Shown here: one piece after another, positions 58,800 through 63,003 of the stretch | How the letters are laid out: every line of letters starts with the position of its first letter | Position numbering within the stretch: position 1 is the first letter of the stretch | Source of the DNA: Glandiceps talaboti | Taxonomy: Eukaryota > Hemichordata > Enteropneusta > Spengelidae | NCBI RefSeq assembly: GCF_964340395.1 | Contig: NC_135549.1 | Location: 14,284,842-14,348,841, forward strand | Direction: 5' to 3' | DNA length: 64,000 nucleotides | Made by a program: the position numbers and the translations under genes | Notes under the pieces: model-generated | Seen by the model: the letters and a program-made list of their open reading frames with translations, nothing else | The model's database searches: none | What the model was told of the DNA's origin: nothing

Positions 58800-61016
58800 G
58801 GTGTGAATATCTGTTTGCCAAAAAGGTACCATGGAATACGTAATAAAATGATCACAGAATGTCTACTTATCCGATCATTCTCCAACTCAAAACCAAGACT
58901 GCACTACACATTATTGTATTATTCCAAAACATACAATATTATAATTATCTGATGTTGATACAGAATTCAAATAAAAAGTAGTTAGAAACTCATGTATAGC
59001 TGTATAAAAAAAACGACCCAACTAACGCTATATTGGAAAACTTCACATCCAATTAAATCTTGGTATGCACAATCGTGTCATTTTGACTACTGTGTGAATT
59101 GCTATAACAAATGAAACTCTACTGTGTTGACACAGACAGTGTCACTATCACATCGAAGTGATGTTATGAATAAGCAATCATCACACTCATATATGTCTTA
59201 CTATTAAACTTGCTAGCAAGTCAGGTAGTGTGATACAGAAAATTGATTTGTGCCAAGGGATGTCTTATATTTATGATGGTTTAACATAATATGACTTATA
59301 AGTCCAAGCTGACATATATTTTTATATTAATATGATATTAACTTTAGTGCTAGAATTTGAATTCGGTCCACTGTGTCTATAGAAATGATATGTGGAGTCA
59401 TAATGGTTGAGTGGTTATAGTTGTCAGCTTGGAATCTACAGGTTGTAGGTTCAAGCTTCACTGCTGCCGTTTGTTTCTGAATGGCTATAAAGTCCTTGGG
59501 CAAGATTTGAACCTCAATTGTGCCTCAGTCAATAAAGCTGTATAACTGGAGACCTGATAGGATAGAGTTTGCAATGTGAATGCTTTAATGGTGGGTTTGT
59601 ACAGAGGCTGCAATGGATTGTATACTTTCCAGGGAATTCAGGAAGTATTAAGGGCCCTTGTGCAGTTATAGGTCCGTACAAGGTATAACAATTATTACAT
59701 GCTTTGAGCACAGTGTGGGAAAGTGCTACCATATAAAAAAAACTAACATTATGTAATATAATGTATGCATGATGAGTAATATCTCATAGGTCGACCAATG
59801 TTACATAACTTATAATAGATTCTGAGGATAACTTGAATGTTCTTTTCTAGTTAAAAGGTGCAACCTTGGACCTCACCATCGTAAGAGGACACGTGGAGTC
59901 CGAGTCCAGTCCACCAGCTGGAGGTCCATTCTGTAGGTATATCAACGTTGCCCTGCAGACTGGAAATAAAGCAAAGAATGGCACCATCTTGTTGGAGAAT
60001 CCAAGAGGAGACTTTACTGTCAGTATGAGTCAAGTTATGAAACAAATCAAAGTGGCCTTTAATGAAGGTGCTGAAATAACACTTTGTAGAGGAAAGAAAG
60101 CAGCTAATGATGATGATGATGAGGTGTCAGGAGAAGGTACGTTTGTATTTGTTTAGCATTTATGTTATCACTGTAACTTGTCAAATAGTTATTTTTGGAG
60201 TCCAGATGAGCCTGTAGAAGATTCATTTTGTGAAGTTTGTAATACCAGTATAGGAGTACATGGTTGATGTAAAATAAAGTCGAAGGTGTTGCAGTGAAAA
60301 TAAGATTTTCAAACATTCTCAGACTGAAGACACTCTCCAGAACAAATTGATTGCTCACTTTACTTTTACTTTCAGAATTATCATCAGAAAGCGTGCAGAA
60401 CATACTTAGTCTTCATGGAACTACAGTGTTTGCCCAGTCACACAAATCCCAGCTGTGTCCTGTGACACCTTCTGATGCTCCATTCTGTAAGTTTGTCAAT
60501 GTTGAACTTGTTGATGCCAAGCCGCAGCTTGGAGCCAATGGTACCAAAGGAACTTTACTACTGGAGAGTCCACAGGGAGGGCGCCCCATAACTGTCAGTG
60601 AACTTGTGAAGCAAGCTGGTGTTATATTTGGTTTGCAGGGTAGCAAGTTGAAACTTTATGGCACGAAAAATAAAACAAGTGGTAAGTTGTAGACAGAATC
60701 ACAGAATGTACACTTTGATTAAGAATTCTTGAGTATGTCTTGCCTTCACTGAATGATTATATTTATAAGACAGAAACATTGAAGGAATTTTGATACTTTT
60801 CTTGTGTTTTGTAGTCTCTAGTTCAAACACTGTAACTGTTCCCCACTCAGTGGCTTCTTTAAGACGTATCTTTGCTTCTAAAGCACAAGAAAGATAAATA
60901 GAGCTGGAATGAGACTGATTGGTATCTTGTATATCTTTACAGAAATATGCCAGAAGTCAGTGCAGGATGTCTTATCCCTCCATGGGAGTACACTATATGG
61001 ATTCACCAAGGAATAA
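26502..61016 (+). CDS. IARS1: Isoleucyl-tRNA synthetase, cytosolic (26 coding exons, 1279 residues)
   Basis: Class I synthetase that attaches isoleucine to tRNA-Ile in the cytosol and edits misactivated valine. Join: 26502-26620, 27538-27694, 28152-28271, 28739-28873, 30205-30289, 30646-30862, 31179-31239, 31564-31659, 32429-32548, 32775-32965, 33458-33658, 34193-34285, 35115-35219, 35542-35712, 36335-36479, 37179-37299, 37590-37681, 38066-38265, 39164-39266, 40220-40303, 42423-42707, 43148-43243, 45217-45393, 59851-60136, 60376-60681, 60943-61016. All introns are GT-AG and every junction keeps frame (3840 nt). Signatures: HYGH (residues 55-58, HIGH motif), WTTTPW editing motif (from 223), GTGIVHQAP (318-326), KMSKR (600-604), WYVR in the anticodon-binding domain, and two UNE-I repeats at the C-terminus. 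The vertebrate enzyme is about 1260 residues, so this is full length. The start has a strong context (A at -3, G at +4). Identification is from remembered family features; I ran no search. Confidence 0.97.
27002..27066. repeat. (TA)n and (CA)n microsatellite
   Basis: Short TA repeats run into about 27 CA units in the first coding-region intron of IARS1. Confidence 0.95.
27538..27694 (+). CDS. IARS1: IARS1 coding exon 2 (residues 40-92; HIGH motif)
   Basis: Acceptor ATATGCAG|G, donor CCTGTG|GTAAGT. It encodes [15 protein letters not shown], the class I ATP-binding HIGH region (HYGH codons at 27581-27592), and GWDCHGLP of the Rossmann fold. Confidence 0.97.
27870..28060 (-). mobile_element. 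SINE-like repeat (3' half), minus orientation
   Basis: The reverse complement of 59577-59745 matches this segment through TATAGTGCTTTCCCAC, GTGCTCAAAG, ACAATTATTAC, CTTCCTGAA(C/T)TCCCTGG and ATACAAT. The tail here is an ATTAGT-type short repeat (27870-27897). It ends about 90 bp upstream of coding exon 3. Confidence 0.7.
28152..28271 (+). CDS. IARS1: IARS1 coding exon 3 (residues 93-132)
   Basis: 40 whole codons, [16 protein letters not shown] onward, between CATTACAG and GTGAGT. Part of the first half of the Rossmann fold. Confidence 0.95.
28739..28873 (+). CDS. IARS1: IARS1 coding exon 4 (residues 133-177)
   Basis: 45 whole codons including [17 protein letters not shown] and [16 protein letters not shown], between GATTTCAG and GTAAGG. 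It is highly conserved in animal IleRS. Confidence 0.95.
29537..30004 (+). repeat. 234-bp tandem duplication in IARS1 intron 4
   Basis: Copies at 29537-29770 and 29771-30004 differ at only a few positions (for example GCAATGACGT against GCAATTATGT). Each contains the palindrome ATGACCATATATGGTCAT (29640-29657 and 29874-29891). A short AAGGACAGTTACCTCTGTAA piece recurs once more at the end. Confidence 0.93.
30205..30289 (+). CDS. IARS1: IARS1 coding exon 5 (residues 178-206)
   Basis: Starts at TTGTTGAG|GTGATGCC (AG acceptor after a T-rich tract) and encodes [16 protein letters not shown]. The donor GCAG|GTGAGA leaves phase 1. It leads into the CP1 editing insertion. Confidence 0.92.
30646..30862 (+). 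CDS. IARS1: IARS1 coding exon 6 (residues 206-278; editing domain)
   Basis: Acceptor CTTCACAG|TC, donor GAAAG|GTAGGG. Encodes [14 protein letters not shown], the Thr-rich peptide of the CP1 editing site, and the following beta structure up to YEILER. Confidence 0.96.
31179..31239 (+). CDS. IARS1: IARS1 coding exon 7 (residues 278-298)
   Basis: Short exon (61 bp) between GATTTCAG and GTAAGT. It encodes [20 protein letters not shown], matching the human stretch between the editing peptides. Confidence 0.93.
31564..31659 (+). CDS. IARS1: IARS1 coding exon 8 (residues 299-330; editing domain)
   Basis: 32 whole codons between CATTTCAG and [15 protein letters not shown] (318-326) is the second conserved editing-site peptide. 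Confidence 0.95.
31873..31898. repeat. (AT)n microsatellite
   Basis: About 12 TA units in IARS1 intron 8. Confidence 0.95.
32429..32548 (+). CDS. IARS1: IARS1 coding exon 9 (residues 331-370)
   Basis: 40 whole codons between TTTGACAG and GTGAGT. Includes DDYRVC and [16 protein letters not shown] of the editing domain. Confidence 0.95.
32775..32965 (+). CDS. IARS1: IARS1 coding exon 10 (residues 371-434)
   Basis: Between TGGTGCAG and TACTG|GTAAGG. Encodes [15 protein letters not shown] and VPSWFIRVE, the return from CP1 to the catalytic core. Confidence 0.96.
33458..33658 (+). CDS. IARS1: IARS1 coding exon 11 (residues 434-501)
   Basis: Between TTGTTTAG and GAAAA|GTAAGT. Encodes the catalytic-core stretch [13 protein letters not shown] and EEVVCIGS. 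Its 3' edge and donor are imperfectly duplicated twice in the following intron. Confidence 0.96.
33612..33760 (+). repeat. Imperfect tandem copies of the coding exon 11 3' edge with donor
   Basis: Exon sequence ending GAAAA|GTAAGTTTTCTGGC is followed 49 bp later by a diverged copy ending AGAAAA|GTAAGTTTTCTGGC (donor at 33708). A third partial copy (GAATTATTAGGGCTTAGACT) starts at about 33724. Reading past the true donor meets TAA at once (33660-33662). Confidence 0.75.
34193..34285 (+). CDS. IARS1: IARS1 coding exon 12 (residues 501-532)
   Basis: Between ACTGTGTAG and GCAG|GTAGG. Ends with [11 protein letters not shown], a conserved catalytic-domain peptide. Confidence 0.95.
34799..34880. 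repeat. Near-perfect palindrome of about 82 bp
   Basis: Arms around CACAGGGTGCAGC and GCTGCACCCTGTG enclose an AT-rich ATTGATTGAT centre. The arms pair for about 35 bp with few mismatches and almost no loop. It may be a MITE remnant. No target-site duplication is clear. Confidence 0.8.
35115..35219 (+). CDS. IARS1: IARS1 coding exon 13 (residues 532-567)
   Basis: Between GTATTTCAG and GATG|GTAAGT. Encodes [14 protein letters not shown] and [14 protein letters not shown]. Confidence 0.96.
35542..35712 (+). CDS. IARS1: IARS1 coding exon 14 (residues 567-624; KMSKS motif)
   Basis: Between GTCTTACAG and CTCAG|GTGAGT. Encodes [13 protein letters not shown] and the ATP-binding [12 protein letters not shown] (K600 codon at 35639). 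This is the Arg-containing KMSKR form, as in other eukaryotic cytosolic IleRS. Confidence 0.97.
35751..35961. repeat. Foldback element in IARS1 intron
   Basis: Inverted arms (best match ATATCAAGTGTAAA at about 35800 against TTTACACTTGATAT at about 35896-35909) extend with lower identity to AACAC at about 35752 and GTGTT at about 35960. A loop of about 70 bp separates them. It looks like an old non-autonomous hairpin element. Confidence 0.6.
36119..36261 (+). repeat. Three tandem copies of a ~58-bp unit
   Basis: Units contain CAGTGCA(G/A)TCACTTTACTTGGGT followed by a TTATGGGTTGTAA-like end. The array ends about 75 bp upstream of coding exon 15. Confidence 0.85.
36335..36479 (+). CDS. IARS1: IARS1 coding exon 15 (residues 624-672)
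   Basis: Between CTTTTCAG and GAAAAA|GTGAGT. Encodes [15 protein letters not shown] and LPWYNAYRF, the junction from the catalytic core to the anticodon-binding domain. Confidence 0.96.
37179..37299 (+). CDS. IARS1: IARS1 coding exon 16 (residues 673-713)
   Basis: Between TTTGTAG and ACAG|GTAAGT. Contains the DKWILSF peptide of the anticodon-binding domain. The last 36 nt and the donor form the first unit of a 46-bp tandem repeat that continues into the intron. Confidence 0.94.
37264..37459 (+). repeat. 46-bp tandem repeat spanning the coding exon 16 donor (4 copies plus partial)
   Basis: Units start at 37264, 37310, 37356 and 37402, with a partial fifth at 37448. Each holds exon-end sequence and CAG|GTAAGTT. 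Only one substitution (ATGACAGG to ATGGCAGG, copy 3) separates the four copies, so the expansion is recent. The downstream donors would each extend the exon through a TAA at 37320-37322. Confidence 0.95.
37590..37681 (+). CDS. IARS1: IARS1 coding exon 17 (residues 713-743)
   Basis: Between TCTTCCAG and ATCAAG|GTAAGA. Encodes [15 protein letters not shown] and LTNWYVR of the anticodon-binding domain. Confidence 0.96.
38066..38265 (+). CDS. IARS1: IARS1 coding exon 18 (residues 744-810)
   Basis: Between TGTACAG and GCCAG|GTGAGG. Encodes [16 protein letters not shown], a conserved helix of the anticodon-binding domain. Confidence 0.96.
38362..38474. repeat. Poly-C and (CAC)n microsatellite
   Basis: C-rich run followed by about 25 CAC units just after the coding exon 18 donor. 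A poly-His frame across it is an artefact. Confidence 0.95.
39021..39034 (-). promoter_or_regulatory. CTCF-like motif in IARS1 intron
   Basis: The minus strand reads CGTAAGAGGGCGCC. It is similar to the motifs at 22164 and 24390. Position and motif only. Confidence 0.2.
39164..39266 (+). CDS. IARS1: IARS1 coding exon 19 (residues 810-844)
   Basis: Between TGATTGCAG and TTGAAG|GTACGT. Encodes [15 protein letters not shown]. The donor is immediately followed by GT-rich and TCTG microsatellite sequence. Confidence 0.95.
39272..39427. repeat. GT-rich and (TCTG)n microsatellite abutting a splice donor
   Basis: Imperfect GT repeats (39272-39342) and TCTG/TTTG units (39368-39427) start within 6 bp of the coding exon 19 donor. 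Confidence 0.9.
39691..39833. repeat. Foldback element in IARS1 intron
   Basis: Arm CTGGATTTTTCCAAAAAAATATGCC-like (from 39700) pairs with GGCATATTTTTGGACAAATTCAG (from 39797). The outer segments ACAGTATATA and TGTATTGCAG also pair partly. No target-site duplication was seen. Confidence 0.55.
40220..40303 (+). CDS. IARS1: IARS1 coding exon 20 (residues 845-872)
   Basis: 28 whole codons between CTTTTCAG and GAG|GTTAGT. Encodes [12 protein letters not shown] and SLEKYILE of the C-terminal region. Confidence 0.95.
41151..41394 (+). repeat. 22-bp minisatellite with CArG-type boxes (11 units)
   Basis: Consensus ACCCATATATGGTAGTGCTC plus TT. Five units hold CCATATATGG, a perfect CC(A/T)6GG box. 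The others have TATATATGG or AATATATGG variants. The last four units are almost identical, which indicates recent homogenisation. Confidence 0.92.
41643..41934 (+). repeat. Four degenerate ~60-bp units ending in C-runs
   Basis: Units follow TTTACTGTCTGCAAAAAAGT then TATCTAGTCACA-like sequence and a C-rich run of growing length. The last run is about 30 C. Noncoding. Confidence 0.8.
42073..42422 (+). repeat. Tandem duplication of the coding exon 21 acceptor region, second copy split by an insertion
   Basis: Copy A (42073-42179) and copy B (42180-42422) both run from GAAAGC(T/C)ACCAGGG to CAACCCCCACAG. Copy B has 134 bp inserted at 42245. Copy A therefore has an intact duplicate acceptor at 42179 upstream of the true one at 42422. 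Confidence 0.88.
42245..42378 (+). mobile_element. Short 3' fragment of a LINE-like retroelement
   Basis: The insertion ends GCATGTGGCAAATAAAGTT with an AAGTT-type tail, as in the 3' UTR ends of some non-LTR retrotransposons. It interrupts copy B of the local duplication but not copy A, so it is younger than that duplication. Family assignment is tentative. Confidence 0.5.
42423..42707 (+). CDS. IARS1: IARS1 coding exon 21 (residues 873-967)
   Basis: 95 whole codons between CCCCACAG and GAC|GTAAGT. Encodes [20 protein letters not shown] and [11 protein letters not shown], matching the C-terminal region of animal IleRS. Confidence 0.96.
43148..43243 (+). CDS. IARS1: IARS1 coding exon 22 (residues 968-999)
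   Basis: 32 whole codons between CGCTGTCAG and AAGAAG|GTACCA. Encodes [20 protein letters not shown]. The donor GTACCA is the weakest of the gene. The frame and the homology of the next exon require this junction. Confidence 0.93.
43450..43652. repeat. Foldback element (~200 bp) in IARS1 intron 22
   Basis: Inverted arms from TGTACCAGTATCTAC (43450) to GTAGATATTGGTACA (43638-43652) meet at a GTTACTGCG/CGCAGTAAC centre (about 43524-43563). Strong inner matches are TCATCAACTACATA and CTAATCATTTGTT. The right arm has about 16 extra bp. Confidence 0.85.
43805..43858. repeat. (TTTA)n with T and G runs
   Basis: Short TTTA microsatellite followed by T and G homopolymers. Confidence 0.9.
44638..44890. 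mobile_element. MITE-like element with 13-bp terminal inverted repeats
   Basis: Termini AATAGGGAACTTG and CAAGTTCCCTATT are perfect inverted repeats. Inside are two more palindromes: GGTATTGTAAACAATACC (44711-44728) and CTGAGCATGCTCAG (44855-44868). It separates two units of the surrounding tandem array. No target-site duplication was identified. Confidence 0.65.
45066..45156 (+). pseudogene. Pseudo-copy of IARS1 coding exon 23
   Basis: Preceded by an intact-looking acceptor (TTTTCTCTATAG). It matches the first ~90 bp of coding exon 23, with GTTGATGACATCACA identical. An in-frame TGA as the third codon and a small insertion make it unusable as coding sequence. Confidence 0.8.
45217..45393 (+). 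CDS. IARS1: IARS1 coding exon 23 (residues 1000-1058)
   Basis: 59 whole codons between TCTTTATAG and GTTCAG|GTTAGT. Encodes [12 protein letters not shown] and continues to the linker before the UNE-I repeats. Confidence 0.94.
45890..46066 (+). repeat. Four copies of a ~45-52-bp minisatellite
   Basis: Units contain AGCTTCTTGAGATGGTAACA then CCAAGACAAGTCTCTGGG, with small indels. Confidence 0.85.
46440..46600 (+). mobile_element. SINE-like repeat, degenerate copy
   Basis: Has GATTCAAACCACCACTG (B-box-like), then CAACCCAGCTGTATAAGTG and a GGCTGCAATGGATT segment in the same order as the copy at 59395-59745. The A-box side is not clear. Confidence 0.45.
46700..46870. repeat. (CAGA)n microsatellite, imperfect
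   Basis: CAGA/GACA units with interruptions by GATA and GACGGA. A Cys-Leu-Ser-Val frame on the minus strand is an artefact. Confidence 0.9.
49268..49353. repeat. (GT)n microsatellite
   Basis: About 22 perfect GT units followed by imperfect GTGC/GTGT units. Confidence 0.95.
49890..50096. mobile_element. 207-bp MITE-like hairpin element flanked by TTA
   Basis: Terminal TACCCTGTTCAGACACAC and GTGTGTCTGAACAGGGTA form perfect inverted ends. The arms continue through TTTATGCC, TAAAGTTACAACTGAAT and AAGTTTGC-like matches for about 85 bp. Both flanks are TTA (49887-49889 and 50097-50099), the 3-bp target type of PIF/Harbinger elements. Superfamily is inference. Confidence 0.8.
50679..50789. mobile_element. 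91-bp hairpin element with 10-bp target-site duplication
   Basis: The element 50689-50779 begins AGCCTGGAAT and ends ATTTCCAGGCTA. Arms of about 43 bp pair with a few mismatches around a tiny loop (about 50733-50738). AGTCTTTCGT flanks it directly on both sides (50679-50688 and 50780-50789). The 9-10 bp duplication size is like Mutator-type elements. Confidence 0.85.
53413..53812 (+). repeat. Short dispersed direct repeat pair
   Basis: TTTACCTGCTTA(T/C)AAACTTTGACAA followed by ATGTT(G/C)GAGAATTTC occurs at about 53413 and about 53754. A weaker third trace (TTTTCAAACTCTGACAA) lies near 53852. Confidence 0.7.
54857..54922 (+). repeat. Three ~23-bp tandem units
   Basis: Units read GGTGATxTAxTTCATC(G/A)CTAT with few changes. 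Intronic. Confidence 0.75.
57758..59223 (+). repeat. 733-bp tandem duplication, nearly identical copies
   Basis: Copy 1 (57758-58490) and copy 2 (58491-59223) have the same length, including a 13-T run and a (TCTG)n tract. I noticed a single substitution (TTCCACCAG against TTCTACCAG). Either a very recent duplication or an assembly duplication of two haplotypes. Confidence 0.95.
59395..59745 (+). mobile_element. tRNA-derived SINE-like element
   Basis: The head looks tRNA-like: ATGGTTGAGTGGTTATAG (A-box-like) and GGTTCAAGCTT (B-box-like) about 40 bp apart. A CTTGGGCAAGAT...CCTCAGT body and a 3' part shared in inverse orientation with 27870-28060 follow. It ends in ATATAAAAAAAACTAACATTA, about 105 bp upstream of the coding exon 24 acceptor. 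It is too diverged to be a functional tRNA. Confidence 0.65.
59851..60136 (+). CDS. IARS1: IARS1 coding exon 24 (residues 1059-1154; UNE-I repeat 1)
   Basis: Between TTTTCTAG and [23 protein letters not shown] starts the C-terminal UNE-I-type repeat. CRYINVALQ and [10 protein letters not shown] correspond to the repeat core. It ends in an Asp-rich linker. Confidence 0.93.
60376..60681 (+). CDS. IARS1: IARS1 coding exon 25 (residues 1154-1256; UNE-I repeat 2)
   Basis: Between ACTTTCAG and AGTG|GTAAGT, phase 1 on both sides. [14 protein letters not shown] closes repeat 1. [13 protein letters not shown] and [10 protein letters not shown] form repeat 2. Confidence 0.94.
60943..61016 (+). CDS. 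IARS1: IARS1 coding exon 26 (residues 1256-1279, stop)
   Basis: Between CTTTACAG and TAA at 61014-61016. [16 protein letters not shown] parallels the start of coding exon 25 and closes the second repeat. Confidence 0.92.
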
Positions 61017-61851
61017 CCATAGAGAAGATATGCATCATCATCATCATCATATTCAGTCTTGTATCCCATCGCTATTAACTAAGAGGAGCAGTTCATGATT
61101 ACTCTGTCCTAGCAATGTTTTATGAATAATGCACATTTTACTCAGGTTCTGGTTAACTGAGCAACTAAATGCAAGCTTCCATTTTACTCTATTTGTGCTA
61201 CAGTGATCAGTACATCATATTTTATTCCCCAAGTTTATTTAACAGTGATGATTTTCATAAAGTCAGTTGATGAATCAGCGACTTTTATCCATGCATAAAT
61301 AATCGTATTTAAAAACAGCTAGAAATGAAGATAATAGAATGGTCTGTAAACTGCTGATAGATGTAGGAATTAATAATCATTGGGGAAAAAGGAAAGCTGT
61401 TCAGAAAAAATTAAGTCCAGGAAATCAAATCAAATTACACAACACTATATTGTACAGGTTACGATGAGAACTAATTTTGAGTTGGTTTTAGGTATAGACT
61501 TTCTTTCTCTCTCTGATAGTACAAGTCTAAGTTACTAAGACTTAAACCATGCAAGAATGAACTACGACGAATTATATTTTCACGAGATTTTCAAAATCAA
61601 GAAATTATGTCAGAAATTTCAGAAGCTGCAATGTTTGTGAATCAGGTTATTTCAAGTATCCAGACCACATGATACAAATAATGTGTGATACGTGTTAAAA
61701 TACTTTTTACTTTAGTTGAACGTATATATTATTGTTGCAATATGTCAAAATAGAAACTCTTGTTGTAATATCTAAAGGATTACAAATGATCATTTCTACT
61801 CAGATTTTAAAAAAAATGTTTGAAAGCAAAATCCCCCAATTTTTGCTGTCA

Positions 61852-61946
61852 GTAGACTGTATGTCATGTCATTCCGCCCTCACTGTCTGTGGGAGAGGTT
61901 GAACGATGTGTGAGGGCATCCCGTAATGACGTACCTTACAGACTAC
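61852..61946. repeat. 95-bp imperfect hairpin in the IARS1 3' region
   Basis: GTAGACTGTATGTCATGTCA at the left pairs with TGACGTACCTTACAGACTAC at the right, with a second paired block CGCCCTCAC and GTGAGGGC around a loop of about 30 nt. No target-site duplication was found. Confidence 0.75.
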
Positions 61947-62476
61947 ATGTACGTTGTCCAGGATGTACCAAACATTTGTTTGACTCTGTGAGTAGAATTT
62001 TTCATGTGTAACTATGAACCCAGAGCCGTTCATTATTGCATCTTAAGAGTTATTGCTAACAATTTTTGATTGTTTTGTCAAATATCTATGAATTTCATGT
62101 TGATGAGACATTTGTGAAGAGATTTGTATTGTTAGTACTGTTGCTAAACAGCAAAAAAAAAGTATTCAAGAAAAGCACATATTCATCCTAACTACGCTAT
62201 GTGAAAGCATTATGGCTGAAGAATTTCATGGATTACTTTGTAGTTTTGTCTTTTCCTTTTGAAATAAATTTCAAATATTGCAAAAATATATATCAAGCAG
62301 AAATTACAAAATGGCTGATTTTATTGTCTCATGGGTACCAGGTAGTTATACTTCAGCACCCAGCATTCATTTCTATTTACCAGTTTCTTCCAGAAAACAT
62401 GATTATAGTCTGCCACTAAGGTTCTAATCTGGAATTTCCTTTATTTAGCTAATTACCCACCCGAAAAGTGATGTTC

Positions 62477-62482
62477 AATAAA
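62477..62482 (+). terminator. Candidate IARS1 polyadenylation signal
   Basis: AATAAA about 1.46 kb after the stop. An alternative AATAAA is at 62263-62268. Which is used cannot be told from sequence. Confidence 0.3.
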
Positions 62483-62754
62483 TGACATGTATTCTGAACA
62501 CAAAATTCAGACCAGGCTATCAATGTTTCACACAACTCCCATTCTAGGTAGAACAGGGTGATGTGTGTTGATACAAAAAAATATTGCAATTTTACTATTA
62601 TTTTACCAAGTAAACTATAACAATAGATACTGCAACCATATTATAAAGCTATTGCAGTGGTTACGCATTGTAAGCTAGTGACTGTCTTGAAAGTGTCATG
62701 AAATGTTGGCATTGTTATGTACTGTCTGTCAAAACTTGAGATATCAACTACCCC

Positions 62755-63003
62755 ATCCGTAGAATTAAAATATTTTGAGTTCAGACTTATCTGTAGCTAG
62801 GATTAAATAATTTGGTGTGTTGTCAAACTTTTGGGTTACTAGCTGCTTTACTGTAGAATTAAACCATTTTGTGTGTGTCGAAACCAGCTCATTTGTGTGT
62901 CTCCAAACACTTGTCAGCCTCTCTGTCTGTAGGACTCAGCTATTTTGTGTGTCTCCAAACGCTTGTTAGCTGCTCTATTTGTAGGATTAAACTGTTTTGT
63001 CAG
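62755..63003 (+). repeat. Degenerate ~60-65-bp tandem repeat, about four units
   Basis: Units share TGTAG(G/A)ATTAAAC-ATTTTGTGTGT then CTCCAAAC(G/A)CTTGT-AGC. Strongly diverged. Confidence 0.7.

Larger units (their letters stand above)
45394..59850 (+). other. IARS1: 14.5-kb intron of IARS1
   Basis: It separates the core enzyme from the exons coding the C-terminal UNE-I repeats. Codons on either side are contiguous in the human alignment, so no coding exon is missing. It holds a minisatellite (45890), microsatellites (46700, 49270), SINE-like repeats (46440, 59395), two hairpin elements (49890, 50689) and a 733-bp tandem duplication (57758). The rest (about 47000-49200 and 50800-57700) is AT-rich without recognised features. 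Confidence 0.85.

Noticed and set aside
59398-59470. A functional tRNA gene
   Set aside because: The A- and B-box-like sequences are present, but the arms do not form a convincing cloverleaf and the segment continues into a repeat shared with 27870-28060. It fits a SINE.
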